Origin: Lachnospiraceae bacterium NSJ-143
GTDB lineage: Bacteria > Bacillota > Clostridia > Lachnospirales > Anaerotignaceae
Length of the DNA stretch: 64,000 nt
Assembly: GCA_022867625.1 (NCBI GenBank)
Contig: JALIFM010000003.1
Location: 274,301 to 338,300 of the forward strand
Reading direction: 5' to 3'
Part shown: in pieces, positions 37,413 to 46,748 of the stretch
Numbering within the stretch: position 1 is the first letter of the stretch
How the letters are laid out: every line of letters begins with the position of its first letter
Translations under genes and position numbers: made by a program
Notes under the pieces: generated by a model
What the model saw: only the letters and a program-made list of their open reading frames with translations
Told to the model about the DNA's origin: nothing
Databases searched by the model: none

Positions 37413-38363
37413 ATGAAATCAGGAAAAATCAAAACAATATTAAAATCAGCCGGCATAATTGGTCTGGCTGCAGGAGCTGTGGGCGCGTTTAACAGGCTTT
37501 CGTATATAGCCGCAGGAAAGAGCGAACCGGCAGCCGACAGCGGCTATTACAACTGGCCTTACGGAAAGATATATTACAGGGTAAGAGGAAACGGAAAGCC
37601 TCTCCTGCTAATTCACAGCCTTTATACCTCATGCTGCATGGCTGAATGGGATGAAGCAGCGGACGAGCTTTCCGCCAAATATAAGGTATATACAATAGAC
37701 ATGCTGGGATATGGAATGAGCGATAAACCCAAAATGACATACACCGCTTTTATATACGCTTCATTGATAAAAGATTTTATAGAAAATGTCATTGGCAGTC
37801 CTTCACTGGTGATAGCAGCCAACAATTCCTGTGCAGCAGCCGTTACTGCGGCAAAAATATACAGAGACCATATATTAAAGCTTATGCTTGTTTCGCCTAA
37901 CGGCATAAATGACACAATGGCCGTAAACTCGAGCAGATTAAGAAGGATTATTATGGAGATACCTCTGCTTGGCACAGCTTATTACAATTTAAAGTCATCA
38001 AAGCCGGCAATAAAAGGGTTTATTAAAAAGGAAGGATTTTTTGCCAAGGAAATCAGCCGAAGTGAACTTATAAACAAATTCTACAGGAGCGCGCATTCTG
38101 AAAAAGGCAATGCACGATACGCATTTGCCTCTCTTATTACAAACTATATGAATATGGATATAACACATTATGTGGCGGCTACAGGCATACCTATATGTAT
38201 TGCATGGGGAGAAGAAAACACAGTAAACCCTATAAGCAGCATGGATACATTAAGGGATATTCTTCCAAATGCCAGATACTATATATTCGAGAAAACAAAG
38301 CTTTTCCCGCATATAGAAAACCATACGGAATTTGCCAACGCGTCTGAGGACTTTTTCAGATAA
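37413..38363 (+). CDS. Alpha/beta hydrolase, membrane-anchored
   Basis: 316 residues. An N-terminal hydrophobic stretch (about residues 10-28) may anchor it. The fold is clear: oxyanion region LLLIHSLYTS, then YTIDMLGYGMSDKP. The nucleophile elbow is ANNSCAAA, lacking the usual Gly before and after Ser; an acid WGEENTVNP and His LFPHIENH complete a possible triad. It heads a head-on trio with a thioesterase and an EamA carrier (29- and 21-base gaps). Substrate unknown; the odd elbow leaves activity uncertain. Confidence 0.82.
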   Translation: MKSGKIKTILKSAGIIGLAAGAVGAFNRLSYIAAGKSEPAADSGYYNWPYGKIYYRVRGNGKPLLLIHSLYTSCCMAEWDEAADELSAKYKVYTIDMLGYGMSDKPKMTYTAFIYASLIKDFIENVIGSPSLVIAANNSCAAAVTAAKIYRDHILKLMLVSPNGINDTMAVNSSRLRRIIMEIPLLGTAYYNLKSSKPAIKGFIKKEGFFAKEISRSELINKFYRSAHSEKGNARYAFASLITNYMNMDITHYVAATGIPICIAWGEENTVNPISSMDTLRDILPNARYYIFEKTKLFPHIENHTEFANASEDFFR

Positions 38364-38392
38364 AAGTAAATCAACAACAGGGAGAATTTAGC

Positions 38393-38872
38393 ATGAACAA
38401 TCAGCTTATGATGGAGGAAGAAATAAAGAAAATATTCAAAGCCGCACAAAAAACACAAGCCGGAAAAATAGTAGGTATGATGAAGCCCTATTTTGTAAGA
38501 TGTGATTTTGATGAAAAATCCCTTACTGTAGGCTTTGACATAGAGGAATGGGAGCTTAACCCGCAGAATATAATGCACGGCGGCATGATTTGTACTGCCT
38601 TTGACAATGTATTTGGCACTTTAACGCACTTTTTTTCCGGCGAATCATTTATTACAACAGTTGAAATAAGCGTACATTATCACAAACCGGTATTTGTCGG
38701 CGACAAAATTGAAATAACCGTAAAGCCTACCCATGCAGGCAGGACAATTGTAGGCTTTACAGGAGAGCTGAGAGTCGCCAACCGCCAAATGCTGCTGTGC
38801 GCAACTTCATCTACAACATATATGAAGCTTGCGGGTAAAAAAACCGCTCTCTACAAGGACGATGGAAAATAA
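38393..38872 (+). CDS. PaaI-type hotdog thioesterase
   Basis: 159 residues with the hotdog helix motif PQNIMHGGMICTAFDNVFG, then the strand VEISVHYHKPVFVGDKIEI. In PaaI-like enzymes the Asp/Asn after HGG works in acyl-CoA hydrolysis. A GGGAG site precedes the ATG. Second gene of the plus-strand trio; the substrate may be an aromatic or medium-chain acyl-CoA, which is inference. Confidence 0.9.
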   Translation: MNNQLMMEEEIKKIFKAAQKTQAGKIVGMMKPYFVRCDFDEKSLTVGFDIEEWELNPQNIMHGGMICTAFDNVFGTLTHFFSGESFITTVEISVHYHKPVFVGDKIEITVKPTHAGRTIVGFTGELRVANRQMLLCATSSTTYMKLAGKKTALYKDDGK

Positions 38873-38893
38873 AACAGAAGGAAAGAAAAACAA

Positions 38894-39853
38894 ATGAATT
38901 CAGCAAAAAGAAACTCAATGACTGGAAGCATAATGCTTCTTATAGCGGCTTTTATATGGGGTACGGCATTTGTAGCCCAAAGTCAGGGAATGGAATATAT
39001 AGGCCCATTCACATTTAATACAGTAAGAAATTATATAGCATCAATAGTACTTATACCTCTGGTATTTATAATGCGCCGCATACAGCCGGCTGACTCATAT
39101 CAGCAGCAGAACAGAGGCTCGCACAAGGACACAATAATAGCCGGTATCTGCTGCGGAAGCATGCTTTTTTTCGCAAGCTCATTTCAGCAGATAGGTTTAA
39201 AGTATACCTCTGTAGGAAAAGCCGGATTTATAACAACATTCTATGTAATAATTATACCTGTGCTTGGAATATTTATGGGAAGGCGAATAGGTATAAAAGT
39301 CTGGATAAGCCTTATAGCCGCTGTTGCTGGCCTCTACCTGCTGTGTATGTCAAACGGCTTTGAGGGTATATCAAGGGGAGATTTTTATGTACTTGTTTCA
39401 GCCTTCTGCAACGCATTCCATATACTTGTTATAGACCATTTTTCACCACATATTGAGGGAGTAAAGCTCAGCTGCATACAGTTTTTCGTATGCGCGGTCA
39501 TATCAACAATACCGATGCTTGTTATAGAAGCTCCCGCTTTATCGGGAATAATAAAAAGCATGTACCCTATACTTTACACTGCGGTTTTATCAAGCGGTGT
39601 AGCGTATACTCTGCAAATACTTGCACAGCGCAGGACAGAACCGGTGATTACATCACTTATTATGAGCCTTGAGTCCGTTTTTTCAGTACTTGCCGGGTGG
39701 GTTGTGCTGCACGAAAGGCTTTCCGCAAATGAAACACTCGGCTGTATAATAGTTTTCGGGGCTGTCATACTTGCCCAGATTCCAGAGAGATATCTGTTTA
39801 AGTCAAAGCAAAGCAGAAGCTCCAGCAAAATTAAAACCGAGGATATCATATAA
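38894..39853 (+). CDS. EamA/DMT-family transporter
   Basis: 319 residues, ten membrane helices in two EamA repeats; the first has AFIWGTAFVAQSQGMEYIGP and the second ends with SLESVFSVLAGWVVLHERLS, the classic EamA end motif. Such carriers usually export amino acids or metabolites. Third gene of the trio and followed by a strong terminator. Substrate unknown. Confidence 0.93.
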   Translation: MNSAKRNSMTGSIMLLIAAFIWGTAFVAQSQGMEYIGPFTFNTVRNYIASIVLIPLVFIMRRIQPADSYQQQNRGSHKDTIIAGICCGSMLFFASSFQQIGLKYTSVGKAGFITTFYVIIIPVLGIFMGRRIGIKVWISLIAAVAGLYLLCMSNGFEGISRGDFYVLVSAFCNAFHILVIDHFSPHIEGVKLSCIQFFVCAVISTIPMLVIEAPALSGIIKSMYPILYTAVLSSGVAYTLQILAQRRTEPVITSLIMSLESVFSVLAGWVVLHERLSANETLGCIIVFGAVILAQIPERYLFKSKQSRSSSKIKTEDII

Positions 39854-39857
39854 AAAA

Positions 39858-39883
39858 AACGGCCATTACTGGCCGTTTTTTTA
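39858..39883 (+). terminator. Terminator after the EamA gene
   Basis: Stem AACGGCCA/TGGCCGTT with a 4-base loop and a T7 run; A-run on the other side makes it bidirectional. Confidence 0.9.
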
Positions 39884-39994
39884 TTTCAACTCTAAATTTA
39901 ACTGAAATTTTAAATAAAACTATTATAAATAATTTTATACAAAAATATCTATTGTTAAAATATTGAAACACATTCAAATTATATTATGTAAACT

Positions 39995-40852
39995 TCAAAC
40001 ATTTGGTATTGATATAATTATTTTAGTTCCTCCATCTCCATTTTCAACCTCATACCCAGCTCCTATACCAGAACGGTTCATAAGCTCAACAGAGCGCTTT
40101 ACACTGTTTGTGAGAAGCCTCATATCTGAAAAGCCGCGTTTTTCCTTCTGCTCAGACAAAAGTATATCATCGGCCTTGAGCTTTTCTATTTCGCTGTCCA
40201 CAATTTCAGCGGTTTTCTGAACGCTCAAATCCATATCCACAATCTTTCTTAAAATTGATTTTCTTACAAGGTCATCAGGTATCTTAAGCACAAGAGCGGC
40301 ATGGATTATGCTTATACCGCTTTCCGCTATTATTCTGCGGCATTCGGGAGTAAAGTTCATAAAGCGTATTTTTCTGTTTACATCACTGACACGTAAACCG
40401 AATGATACCGCTATTTCCTCCTCGGTAAAGCCATAATCCTCCTTAAGGCTGTAAAACCCCTCTGATTCCTCTATAAAGCTCAGATTCTGGTGCTGAAGGT
40501 TTTCGAGCAGTGACAATACAGCGCTTCTGTTGTCATTTACATTGAGCACAAGTGCCGGTATTTTGTCAAGCCCCGCAGCCTTTGCGGCCATGAGCCTGCG
40601 TTCACCAGAGATAAGCTCATAAAATTTGTTGTTTATGTATCTTACAGTTATAGGCTGGCAAACACCGAATTTTTTAACTGACGCAGTCAGTTCGTCCAGA
40701 GCTTCTCTTTTAAAAAACTTGCGTACCTGATTTGGATTAGGCTTGATGTCGTTTACTGGTATACAAAAAACACGCTCATCACTGTCCGCCTCAAGTACCT
40801 CCTTAACGCTTTTTCTGCCGCGGAAATCAGAAAATTTTATTATATTCAGCAT
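39995..40852 (-). CDS. ParB paralogue, Noc-like
   Basis: 285 residues. ParB N-terminal domain with GERRLMAAKAAG and LENLQHQNLSFIEESEGF, where the second box departs from the ParB consensus (QHQN for QRED). A helix-turn-helix follows (YGFTEEEIAVSFGLRVSDVN). The N-terminus MLNIIKFSDFRGRK could form an amphipathic helix, as in Noc, which uses one to bind membrane. Located near parAB and recF, as noc often is. Noc versus a second partition protein cannot be settled here. GGAGGTGG precedes the ATG. Confidence 0.8.
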   Translation of the reverse strand: MLNIIKFSDFRGRKSVKEVLEADSDERVFCIPVNDIKPNPNQVRKFFKREALDELTASVKKFGVCQPITVRYINNKFYELISGERRLMAAKAAGLDKIPALVLNVNDNRSAVLSLLENLQHQNLSFIEESEGFYSLKEDYGFTEEEIAVSFGLRVSDVNRKIRFMNFTPECRRIIAESGISIIHAALVLKIPDDLVRKSILRKIVDMDLSVQKTAEIVDSEIEKLKADDILLSEQKEKRGFSDMRLLTNSVKRSVELMNRSGIGAGYEVENGDGGTKIIISIPNV

Positions 40853-41201
40853 TTAAGACCACCTCCGTATATTTTCCGCTCTTTACCATTATATAATCCG
40901 AGCTGAATATTATAAAGACTGATTCATATACAAATTTAGTACATAAAGCGACACAAATGCTGATATAATGATGCTGTATGTCGAAAATATATACATATCG
41001 GCATCAACATTCTTATTCATATTGTAAAAAAATATAACATATTGGCTCGTTATGTGATATATGTCGATTTATGTAGAAAAAAACAATAAATAATTGACCA
41101 GTTTGTGTTGAAATTTGGAATATTAATTGTTATAATAAATTAATAACACAATTTATGAATTTATAATAGCAGTACTATGATTATTTTACAGGTGATTGAA
41201 T
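40853..41201. other. Divergent control region, ParB paralogue and XRE gene
   Basis: 349 AT-rich bases with repeated TATGTCGA/CGACAT-like words (near 40978 and 41060). It holds the strong XRE promoter given separately. No gene is seen. Confidence 0.5.
41108..41136 (+). promoter_or_regulatory. Sigma-A promoter of the XRE gene
   Basis: TTGAAA (41108-41113), 17-base spacer, TATAAT (41131-41136). Confidence 0.8.
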
Positions 41202-41537
41202 ATGGAATTCCGTGAAAGATTAAAGTTATTAAGAGAAAACTATTACGTGAACGGCAAAAAGCTCACGCAGACACAGCTTGCCAATATACTTGGCTATGGC
41301 TACACAGCTATTTCAAACTATGAATCAGGAAGAAATGAGCCTTCTATCAACGATTTAAAGAAAATAGCTGACTTTTTTAATGTAAGCCTTGATTATCTTC
41401 TCTGTACAACAAACGACCCGACAAAAGTGGGGGAGAAGAATGAGCTTTACGAAAAATTATGCTGCTATACAAAAACACAGCAGGAGTATTTGCTCAGAAT
41501 AATCGACGACATTGAAAGATATAAAAAGTCCATATAA
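41202..41537 (+). CDS. XRE-family transcriptional regulator
   Basis: 111 residues. The helix-turn-helix is LTQTQLANILGYGYTAISNYESGRNEPSI, then IADFFNVSLDYLLCTTND, the usual end of XRE repressors. The C-terminal 45 residues are a short charged helix. Start is the ATG at 41202 with AGGTGAT, not the TTG two codons earlier. It stands alone between recF and the ParB paralogue, head-on to replication. Target unknown; autoregulation is likely. Confidence 0.9.
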   Translation: MEFRERLKLLRENYYVNGKKLTQTQLANILGYGYTAISNYESGRNEPSINDLKKIADFFNVSLDYLLCTTNDPTKVGEKNELYEKLCCYTKTQQEYLLRIIDDIERYKKSI

Positions 41538-41541
41538 CAAT

Positions 41542-41580
41542 AAAAAACTTAAACGCCTGTATTATTCGTTTAAGTTTTTT
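41542..41580. terminator. Bidirectional terminator between XRE gene and recF
   Basis: 14-bp stem AAAAAACTTAAACG/CGTTTAAGTTTTTT with T6 and A6 flanks. Confidence 0.85.
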
Positions 41581-41642
41581 ATTTTGACAAAGCATATTTA
41601 TTTTTCTTATCTGAAACAAAATTCCGGCAATTATTTTCTGCT

Positions 41643-42728
41643 TTATTTTTCCCTTTTAATAACACCATTATCCACATTAAAAACAGCTGCTCTGCCTGCA
41701 TAGCTCATAACAGCGTCCTCAATACCAGTACACGTTATTATAGTCTGTATTTCACTTATGCAGTCCATAAGCATATGCTGGCGTTTTTTATCAAGCTCCG
41801 ACAAAACATCATCCAGCAGGAGTACGGGTTTTATACCAGCCTCCTCATTAATTATATCTATCTCTGCAAGCTTTGCGCTTACCGCCGCAGTCCTCTGCTG
41901 TCCCTGAGAGCCATAAATTCTTACATCATTCCCGTTTATATTAAAAACAGCATCATCCCTGTGCGGCCCATGGGAGGTTGAGCCCATAAAAATATCCCTT
42001 TCAACTGATGAGAGCAGCTTTTCCTCAAAAGAGCTTCCTTCAGAGCTTGGCATATATATAATTGAAAGCTCCTCCATACTGGAGCTTATCTGTCTGTGGC
42101 GTAATGAGGCTTTTTCACTGAGGTCAGCTACAAATTTTTCCCTGAATTGTATTATTTTAGTGCCAAACTCCACCAGCTGTTTATCCCACACAAAAAGCGT
42201 GTCTTTAAGCCTATGGTCCTTCTGGATATTCTTAAGCAGGTTGTTTCTTTGCTTGAGCACCTTCATATACTGCTGAAGGCTGTGGCAGTACACCCTGCTC
42301 AGCTGGCAGAGCTCAATATCAATAAACCTCCTCCGCTGAGAAGGGGAATCCTTTATGAGCGATAAATCCTCAGGCGAGAATATAACTGTATACAGTGTAC
42401 CGAAAAGCTCACTGCTTTTTTTTAACGGTATACCGTTTACAGCAATACCCTTCCGGTCTTTTGACCTGATATGAGCGTCTATGCGGTCAGATGAACTTTC
42501 ATTTTGTATATTCACCCTTATATGGGCCTCATTTTCACCGAACCGCACAAGCTCCCTGTCATTTTTTGTGCGGTGACTCCTGCCTGTTGAACAAATATAT
42601 ATTGATTCCAGAAAATTGGTTTTTCCATTGGCATTGGGGCCATAAATAATATTTACGCCCTTATCCAGGCATGTTTTTGCAACAGCAATATTTCTGAAGT
42701 TAGAAAGAGAAATATCTTTAATATACAT
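41643..42728 (-). CDS. recF: DNA recombination/repair protein RecF
   Basis: 361 residues. Walker A is YGPNANGKTNFLE, the ABC signature is YGSQGQQRTAAVSAKLAE and Walker B is PVLLLDDVLSELD. It loads RecA at gaps through RecOR. ATG at 42728, four bases beyond the yaaA stop. gyrB normally follows recF but here the next gene is the opposite-strand XRE regulator. Confidence 0.96.
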   Translation of the reverse strand: MYIKDISLSNFRNIAVAKTCLDKGVNIIYGPNANGKTNFLESIYICSTGRSHRTKNDRELVRFGENEAHIRVNIQNESSSDRIDAHIRSKDRKGIAVNGIPLKKSSELFGTLYTVIFSPEDLSLIKDSPSQRRRFIDIELCQLSRVYCHSLQQYMKVLKQRNNLLKNIQKDHRLKDTLFVWDKQLVEFGTKIIQFREKFVADLSEKASLRHRQISSSMEELSIIYMPSSEGSSFEEKLLSSVERDIFMGSTSHGPHRDDAVFNINGNDVRIYGSQGQQRTAAVSAKLAEIDIINEEAGIKPVLLLDDVLSELDKKRQHMLMDCISEIQTIITCTGIEDAVMSYAGRAAVFNVDNGVIKREK

Positions 42729-42732
42729 GTCC

Positions 42733-42951
42733 TCAGTCTTTGACCTCCACAGACACTTCCTCAAATCCCTCTACTGCTACTATGTCTCCCGGATAAACCT
42801 TTTTTCTCAGTTCAGTAACAGAATTTCCATTTATTCTTATTTTATTTTGCTCTATAAGAGACTTTACATCTGAACCCTGGCCAACAAAACCACACAGCTT
42901 CATCAGCTGATTCATTTTTATATATTCATCTTTTATTGATACAACTTTCAT
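42733..42951 (-). CDS. yaaA: S4-domain RNA-binding protein YaaA
   Basis: 72 residues, one S4 domain: IKMNQLMKLCGFVGQGSDVKS then EQNKIRINGNSVTELRKKVYPG. Sits between dnaN and recF, its standard place. ATG at 42951 with GGGGTG upstream; a much longer in-frame reading lies inside dnaN and is rejected. In Bacillus the product takes part in ribosome assembly. Confidence 0.95.
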   Translation of the reverse strand: MKVVSIKDEYIKMNQLMKLCGFVGQGSDVKSLIEQNKIRINGNSVTELRKKVYPGDIVAVEGFEEVSVEVKD

Positions 42952-42964
42952 ATTAAACACCCCA

Positions 42965-44062
42965 TTACATTCTGAGAGGAAGAATAAGGTATTTATACAT
43001 TGTACCTTCCTCAGGCTTAATAATACATGGTCCAAGAGGACTGTTGAACTGTATTGAAATCCGCTCGTCCTCCACAGCCTTAAGAGCATCTATAAGATAC
43101 CTTGGGTTAAAGGCTATTTTAAGCTCCTCCCCTTCAGTAGCCATTTCAACTTCCTCATAGGCCTTTCCAATCTCTGTTTGGGAGGTAATTACAGTTTTTC
43201 CTCCTCCAATTTCAAGTTTCACAGGCATTTTTCTTGAATCCCTTGATATAAGAGAAGCCCTCTCAAGAGCAGCTATAAGCGGAGCCCTTTCTGACAATAC
43301 TTTTGTCTTAAAGTCATCAGTAAATGTCTGCTCATATTTTATGTAATCTCCCTCAATGGTTCTTGATACAACTGTGTTCCCATTTATACTGAAAAGAATG
43401 TGCTTATCTGTAATAAAAATTTCAGTCTCACTTTCCTCATCGCCTGAAAGTATCCTGCTTATCTCCCTCATTGTTTTAGCCGGAACAATTACCCTTGTCT
43501 CATTCTCATTGTGAGCTTCGCATGATTTATATGATATCCTGAAGCCGTCAACCGACACAACATTTGTTCGGTCATTTAAAAACTCCATAAGCTCTCCTGT
43601 AAGGAAAGGCTTTGACTCATCAAGCGCAACAGAAAATATGGTTGAGTTAATCATATCCCTCAGCTGTGACTGCTTTATTTTATATCCAATTTCTCTCTGT
43701 ACATCTGGTATATCAGGAAAATCTTCAGCTGGCTGTATCATAACTGTAAATTCGGAAAAGCCACATTTGATAACAGCTTCATTTTCAGTTGTGGAAATTG
43801 TTACAGATTCTCCATTAAGCTTTCTTATAATTTCAGAAAAAAGTTTTGCTTCTATGCAAACAGCACCATCTATTTCAACATTTGATTCTATTGGAGCAGT
43901 TTTTATACCAATTTCAAGGTCACTTGCCGTAAGGGTAAGACTTCCATCGCAGGCATTAAGAAGTATACATTCCAGTACCGGGAGAGTTGTTCTTGAGCTT
44001 ACTGCCTTTGAAACTATGTTTATTCCTTCTGTAAGAGAGTCTTTGTCACATGTTAACTTCAT
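42965..44062 (-). CDS. dnaN: DNA polymerase III beta subunit (sliding clamp)
   Basis: 365 residues, three clamp domains; N-terminal MKLTCDKDSLTEGINIVSKAVS and C-terminal EEGTMYKYLILPLRM are typical. The ring keeps DNA polymerase on DNA. AAAGGAG precedes the ATG. It follows a 346-base gap with DnaA boxes after dnaA. Confidence 0.97.
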   Translation of the reverse strand: MKLTCDKDSLTEGINIVSKAVSSRTTLPVLECILLNACDGSLTLTASDLEIGIKTAPIESNVEIDGAVCIEAKLFSEIIRKLNGESVTISTTENEAVIKCGFSEFTVMIQPAEDFPDIPDVQREIGYKIKQSQLRDMINSTIFSVALDESKPFLTGELMEFLNDRTNVVSVDGFRISYKSCEAHNENETRVIVPAKTMREISRILSGDEESETEIFITDKHILFSINGNTVVSRTIEGDYIKYEQTFTDDFKTKVLSERAPLIAALERASLISRDSRKMPVKLEIGGGKTVITSQTEIGKAYEEVEMATEGEELKIAFNPRYLIDALKAVEDERISIQFNSPLGPCIIKPEEGTMYKYLILPLRM

Positions 44063-44408
44063 ATATGTTAATAACTCCTTTCTGTGTGCAGTATATAGAT
44101 AAATAAGTTTTTTCTAGTAACAATAGTAGTAGTGGCTGTTAAGATGTTGATAAGTACAAAATCGCCATAAAAAAGCGTAAAAATCCTTCTGGATAATTAT
44201 GTATATAAGTGATGCACTTGTTTGGCGCTTGTCCACAGTCTTAACATGACATAATTTTTTCTGATGTTATCAACAATTGCTTAACATAGAATCCACATGC
44301 TTGTGTTGACTGTTTTATAACACAAAAATATTTAAAAATGTTAGAAAAATAGGAGAATCTAACACAAAAATATCTTGTGTTAAAAAAATAACATATAGAT
44401 TCTGTTAT
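44063..44408. promoter_or_regulatory. dnaA-dnaN gap with DnaA boxes (second part of the origin)
   Basis: 346 bases. DnaA-box-like sites: TGTTGATAA (44145-44153), TTGTCCACA (44229-44237), TTATCAACA (44267-44275) and a partial AATCCACAT near 44288. AT-rich. Firmicute origins are often split around dnaA, so it likely belongs to oriC and also carries the dnaN promoter. Confidence 0.75.
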
Positions 44409-45734
44409 TTACAGCCCCTTTATCCGTTTTTCAAGCTCAAGCAGTGTGTTTGACAGGTTTGGGTCGTTTTCCAAATCCCTTTCTATTTTGTTGCAGGCGT
44501 GAAGCACCGTTGTGTGGTCTCTTCCGCCATAGTCATCGCCTATTGTTGAAAGGGAAATATCAAGGAGCTTTCTTGAAAGATACATTCCTATCTGCCTTGG
44601 GTATGCAATGCTTTTTGGTTTTTTGCTTCCTTTAAGGTCAGCTACTGATATCTTATAATAATTGGCCACTATTTCCTGAATAAAATCAGTAGTCATCTTG
44701 TTTTCAGAAGCCCTCTCGAAAATATCCTTCATAGCCTCCTCGGCAAGCTCGACTGTCACCTCGCGGTTTGTAAGCTTTGCAAAGGCCACAATCCTTGTAA
44801 GCGCACCCTCAAGCTCACGGATATTGGTGTCTATGTATTTGGCTATGTAGTTCATTACGCTGTCAGGCACTACTATTGAGTCAAGGCGGGCCTTTTTTCT
44901 GAGTATGGCTATCCTTGTCTCATAGTCAGGCGGCTGTATGTCTGCTATAAGCCCCCACTCAAACCTCGTTTTGAGCCTTTCTTCAAGTGTTTTAATTTCC
45001 TTTGGAGGACGGTCTGAGGATATTATTATCTGTTTGCTGCTGCTGTGAAGGGCATTGAATGTGTGGAAAAATTCTTCCTGAGTCCTTTCCTTCTGGGCTA
45101 TAAACTGTATGTCGTCTATAAGCAGTACGTCAATATTTCTGTATTTGTTTCTGAATTCCTCATTTTTGTTTGTGCTTATAGAATTGATAAGCTCGTTTGT
45201 GAAAGTTTCACTTGTGACATACAAAACCTTTGTGTCAGGCTTTTTCTGAAGTATATAGTGTGCTATTGAGTGCATAAGGTGTGTTTTTCCAAGACCTACG
45301 TTTCCGTAAAGAAAAAGTGGATTGTAGGCGCTTGCCGGAGCCTCGGCAACTGCAAGAGACGCCGCGTGGGCCATGCGGTTGCTGTTGCCTACAACAAATG
45401 ACTCAAAAACATACTTTGGGTTGAGATTGGCCGCCGCTATGGGGTCAGACGCCTTTGGGTGCTGAGCGTTAAGAGACGATAAGTTTGAGGAGCCTATGAG
45501 CATAATATTGTAGTCTATATGCATAACCTCTATAAGAGCGTTTTTTATAAGACTGAGGTATTTGTTTTCAACCTGTGTTTTGCTGAAGTCATTTTCAGCT
45601 TTAAGTACAAGGTCCTTTCCGTCACATACATGGATTTTAAGAGGCTTTATCCATGTGTTGAAGCTTATAGGGTCCTCAAGGTTTTTTTCTATAAGCGACA
45701 GGGCCTTCTGCCATCCTAGGTAAAGTTCTTCCAT
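44409..45734 (-). CDS. dnaA: Chromosomal replication initiator DnaA
   Basis: 441 residues, all four domains. Walker A is YGNVGLGKTHLMHS, Walker B IDVLLIDDIQFI, the AAA+ arginine region is LEERLKTRFEWGL and the DNA-binding signature is GGRDHTTVLHACNKI. It binds DnaA boxes and melts oriC. It begins at an ATG with a GGAGG site and reads away from the 45735-46483 gap. Confidence 0.98.
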   Translation of the reverse strand: MEELYLGWQKALSLIEKNLEDPISFNTWIKPLKIHVCDGKDLVLKAENDFSKTQVENKYLSLIKNALIEVMHIDYNIMLIGSSNLSSLNAQHPKASDPIAAANLNPKYVFESFVVGNSNRMAHAASLAVAEAPASAYNPLFLYGNVGLGKTHLMHSIAHYILQKKPDTKVLYVTSETFTNELINSISTNKNEEFRNKYRNIDVLLIDDIQFIAQKERTQEEFFHTFNALHSSSKQIIISSDRPPKEIKTLEERLKTRFEWGLIADIQPPDYETRIAILRKKARLDSIVVPDSVMNYIAKYIDTNIRELEGALTRIVAFAKLTNREVTVELAEEAMKDIFERASENKMTTDFIQEIVANYYKISVADLKGSKKPKSIAYPRQIGMYLSRKLLDISLSTIGDDYGGRDHTTVLHACNKIERDLENDPNLSNTLLELEKRIKGL

Positions 45735-46483
45735 TTTTTCCTCCTGTTTTTATTTCTGCCTGCGCAAGGTCAGGCAAAGCAATAAGCGATGTGGAAATTA
45801 AATAAGCATTTTGATTGATAAAATCACCTGTATTATGTAAATATATATTACATTATTAAACGCTTTTTAATAATTTTAAAAGTTAACAAATATGATTTTT
45901 AGAAGTTATCAACAATGTTGTGCACAACTTGTGGATAACTTTTTGGAAAAATATTGACTATTTAGTTGTTATATGGACCTAAAATCAATATATAGAGTGC
46001 CTTTGAGCGCCGCATATATATGTTATCCACTTTTCAACAAAAATCAACACTAAAAATCCACATATTTGATGTTCAGTATTTAATACTGCATAAGCCCATT
46101 TATCGGGCACAGTGGTCATCAATTAAAAAGTTTAGTTTAATTATTTGCGTATTTGTGCAGTTTTTGTCTGCACACATAAGTTATCCACTATAATATAACA
46201 AAAATTGCTCAGCTTATCAACAATATAAGTGTTTTGGCTGTGGAGATATTTTTTGGCAAAATTATTAACAAAACAATATAATGTGTATAATCGCCATATT
46301 GTGCCTATATATGTAAGTTAAGATGTTCATAAATAAAAATGTTAATAAAAGTATTGATTGTGCACAAAATAAGCCTTTATTTTCAATTAATTTTCTTGAC
46401 GGGTGGGATTTTATTTATTATAATAGTAGCAGTGCTTTTGTGCAGGACAGGCGCAAAAAAGTAAGCTAAGGAGGTGCGTAATA
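45735..46483. promoter_or_regulatory. oriC: Probable chromosomal origin of replication (oriC)
   Basis: 749 AT-rich bases between divergent dnaA and rpmH. Boxes: exact TGTGGATAA (45930-45938) and near matches TTATCAACA (45906-45914), TTGTGCACA (45919-45927), TTATCCACT (46023-46031 and 46181-46189), TTATCAACA (46214-46222) and TTGTGCACA (46358-46366). Long A/T stretches between 45840 and 45900 and 46260-46350 could be the unwinding element. Gene directions switch here. Confidence 0.9.
46396..46424 (+). promoter_or_regulatory. Sigma-A promoter of rpmH
   Basis: TTGACG (46396-46401), 17-base spacer, TATAAT (46419-46424). Confidence 0.85.
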
Positions 46484-46618
46484 ATGAAGATGACATTTCA
46501 GCCTAAAAAAAGACAGAGAAGCAAAGTTCACGGCTTCAGAAAAAGAATGGCTACATCTAACGGCAGAAAAGTTCTCGCTGCGAGAAGAAGAAAAGGAAGA
46601 AAAGTATTATCTGCATAA
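46484..46618 (+). CDS. rpmH: 50S ribosomal protein L34
   Basis: 44 residues, [18 protein letters not shown] at the start and many Arg/Lys after it, the full L34 pattern. GGAGGTG precedes the ATG. First gene right of the origin. Confidence 0.98.
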   Translation: MKMTFQPKKRQRSKVHGFRKRMATSNGRKVLAARRRKGRKVLSA

Positions 46619-46643
46619 TTAAATCAAATACTTTGTATTTACG

Positions 46644-46712
46644 GGCCGCGGATAGTGGCCTTTTAATTTTTAAAGCCGATGGTCAGGCAGAGCAGTTTGC
46701 TGTGAGCCTGAC
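46644..46712 (+). terminator. Hairpins between rpmH and rnpA
   Basis: A 6-bp stem GGCCGC/GTGGCC (one G-T pair, 46644-46660) followed by TTTTAATTTTT, then a second hairpin GTCAGGC/GCCTGAC (46682-46712). They may lower read-through so that L34 is made in excess over RnpA. Confidence 0.55.
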
Positions 46713-46748
46713 AGAGACGGCCATTTAAAGCGTTAAGGTTGTGATAAA

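Noticed and set aside
45199-45211. GTGAAAGTTTCAC as a third parS
   Set aside because: The half-sites are in the reverse order to parS; it lies within dnaA coding sequence.
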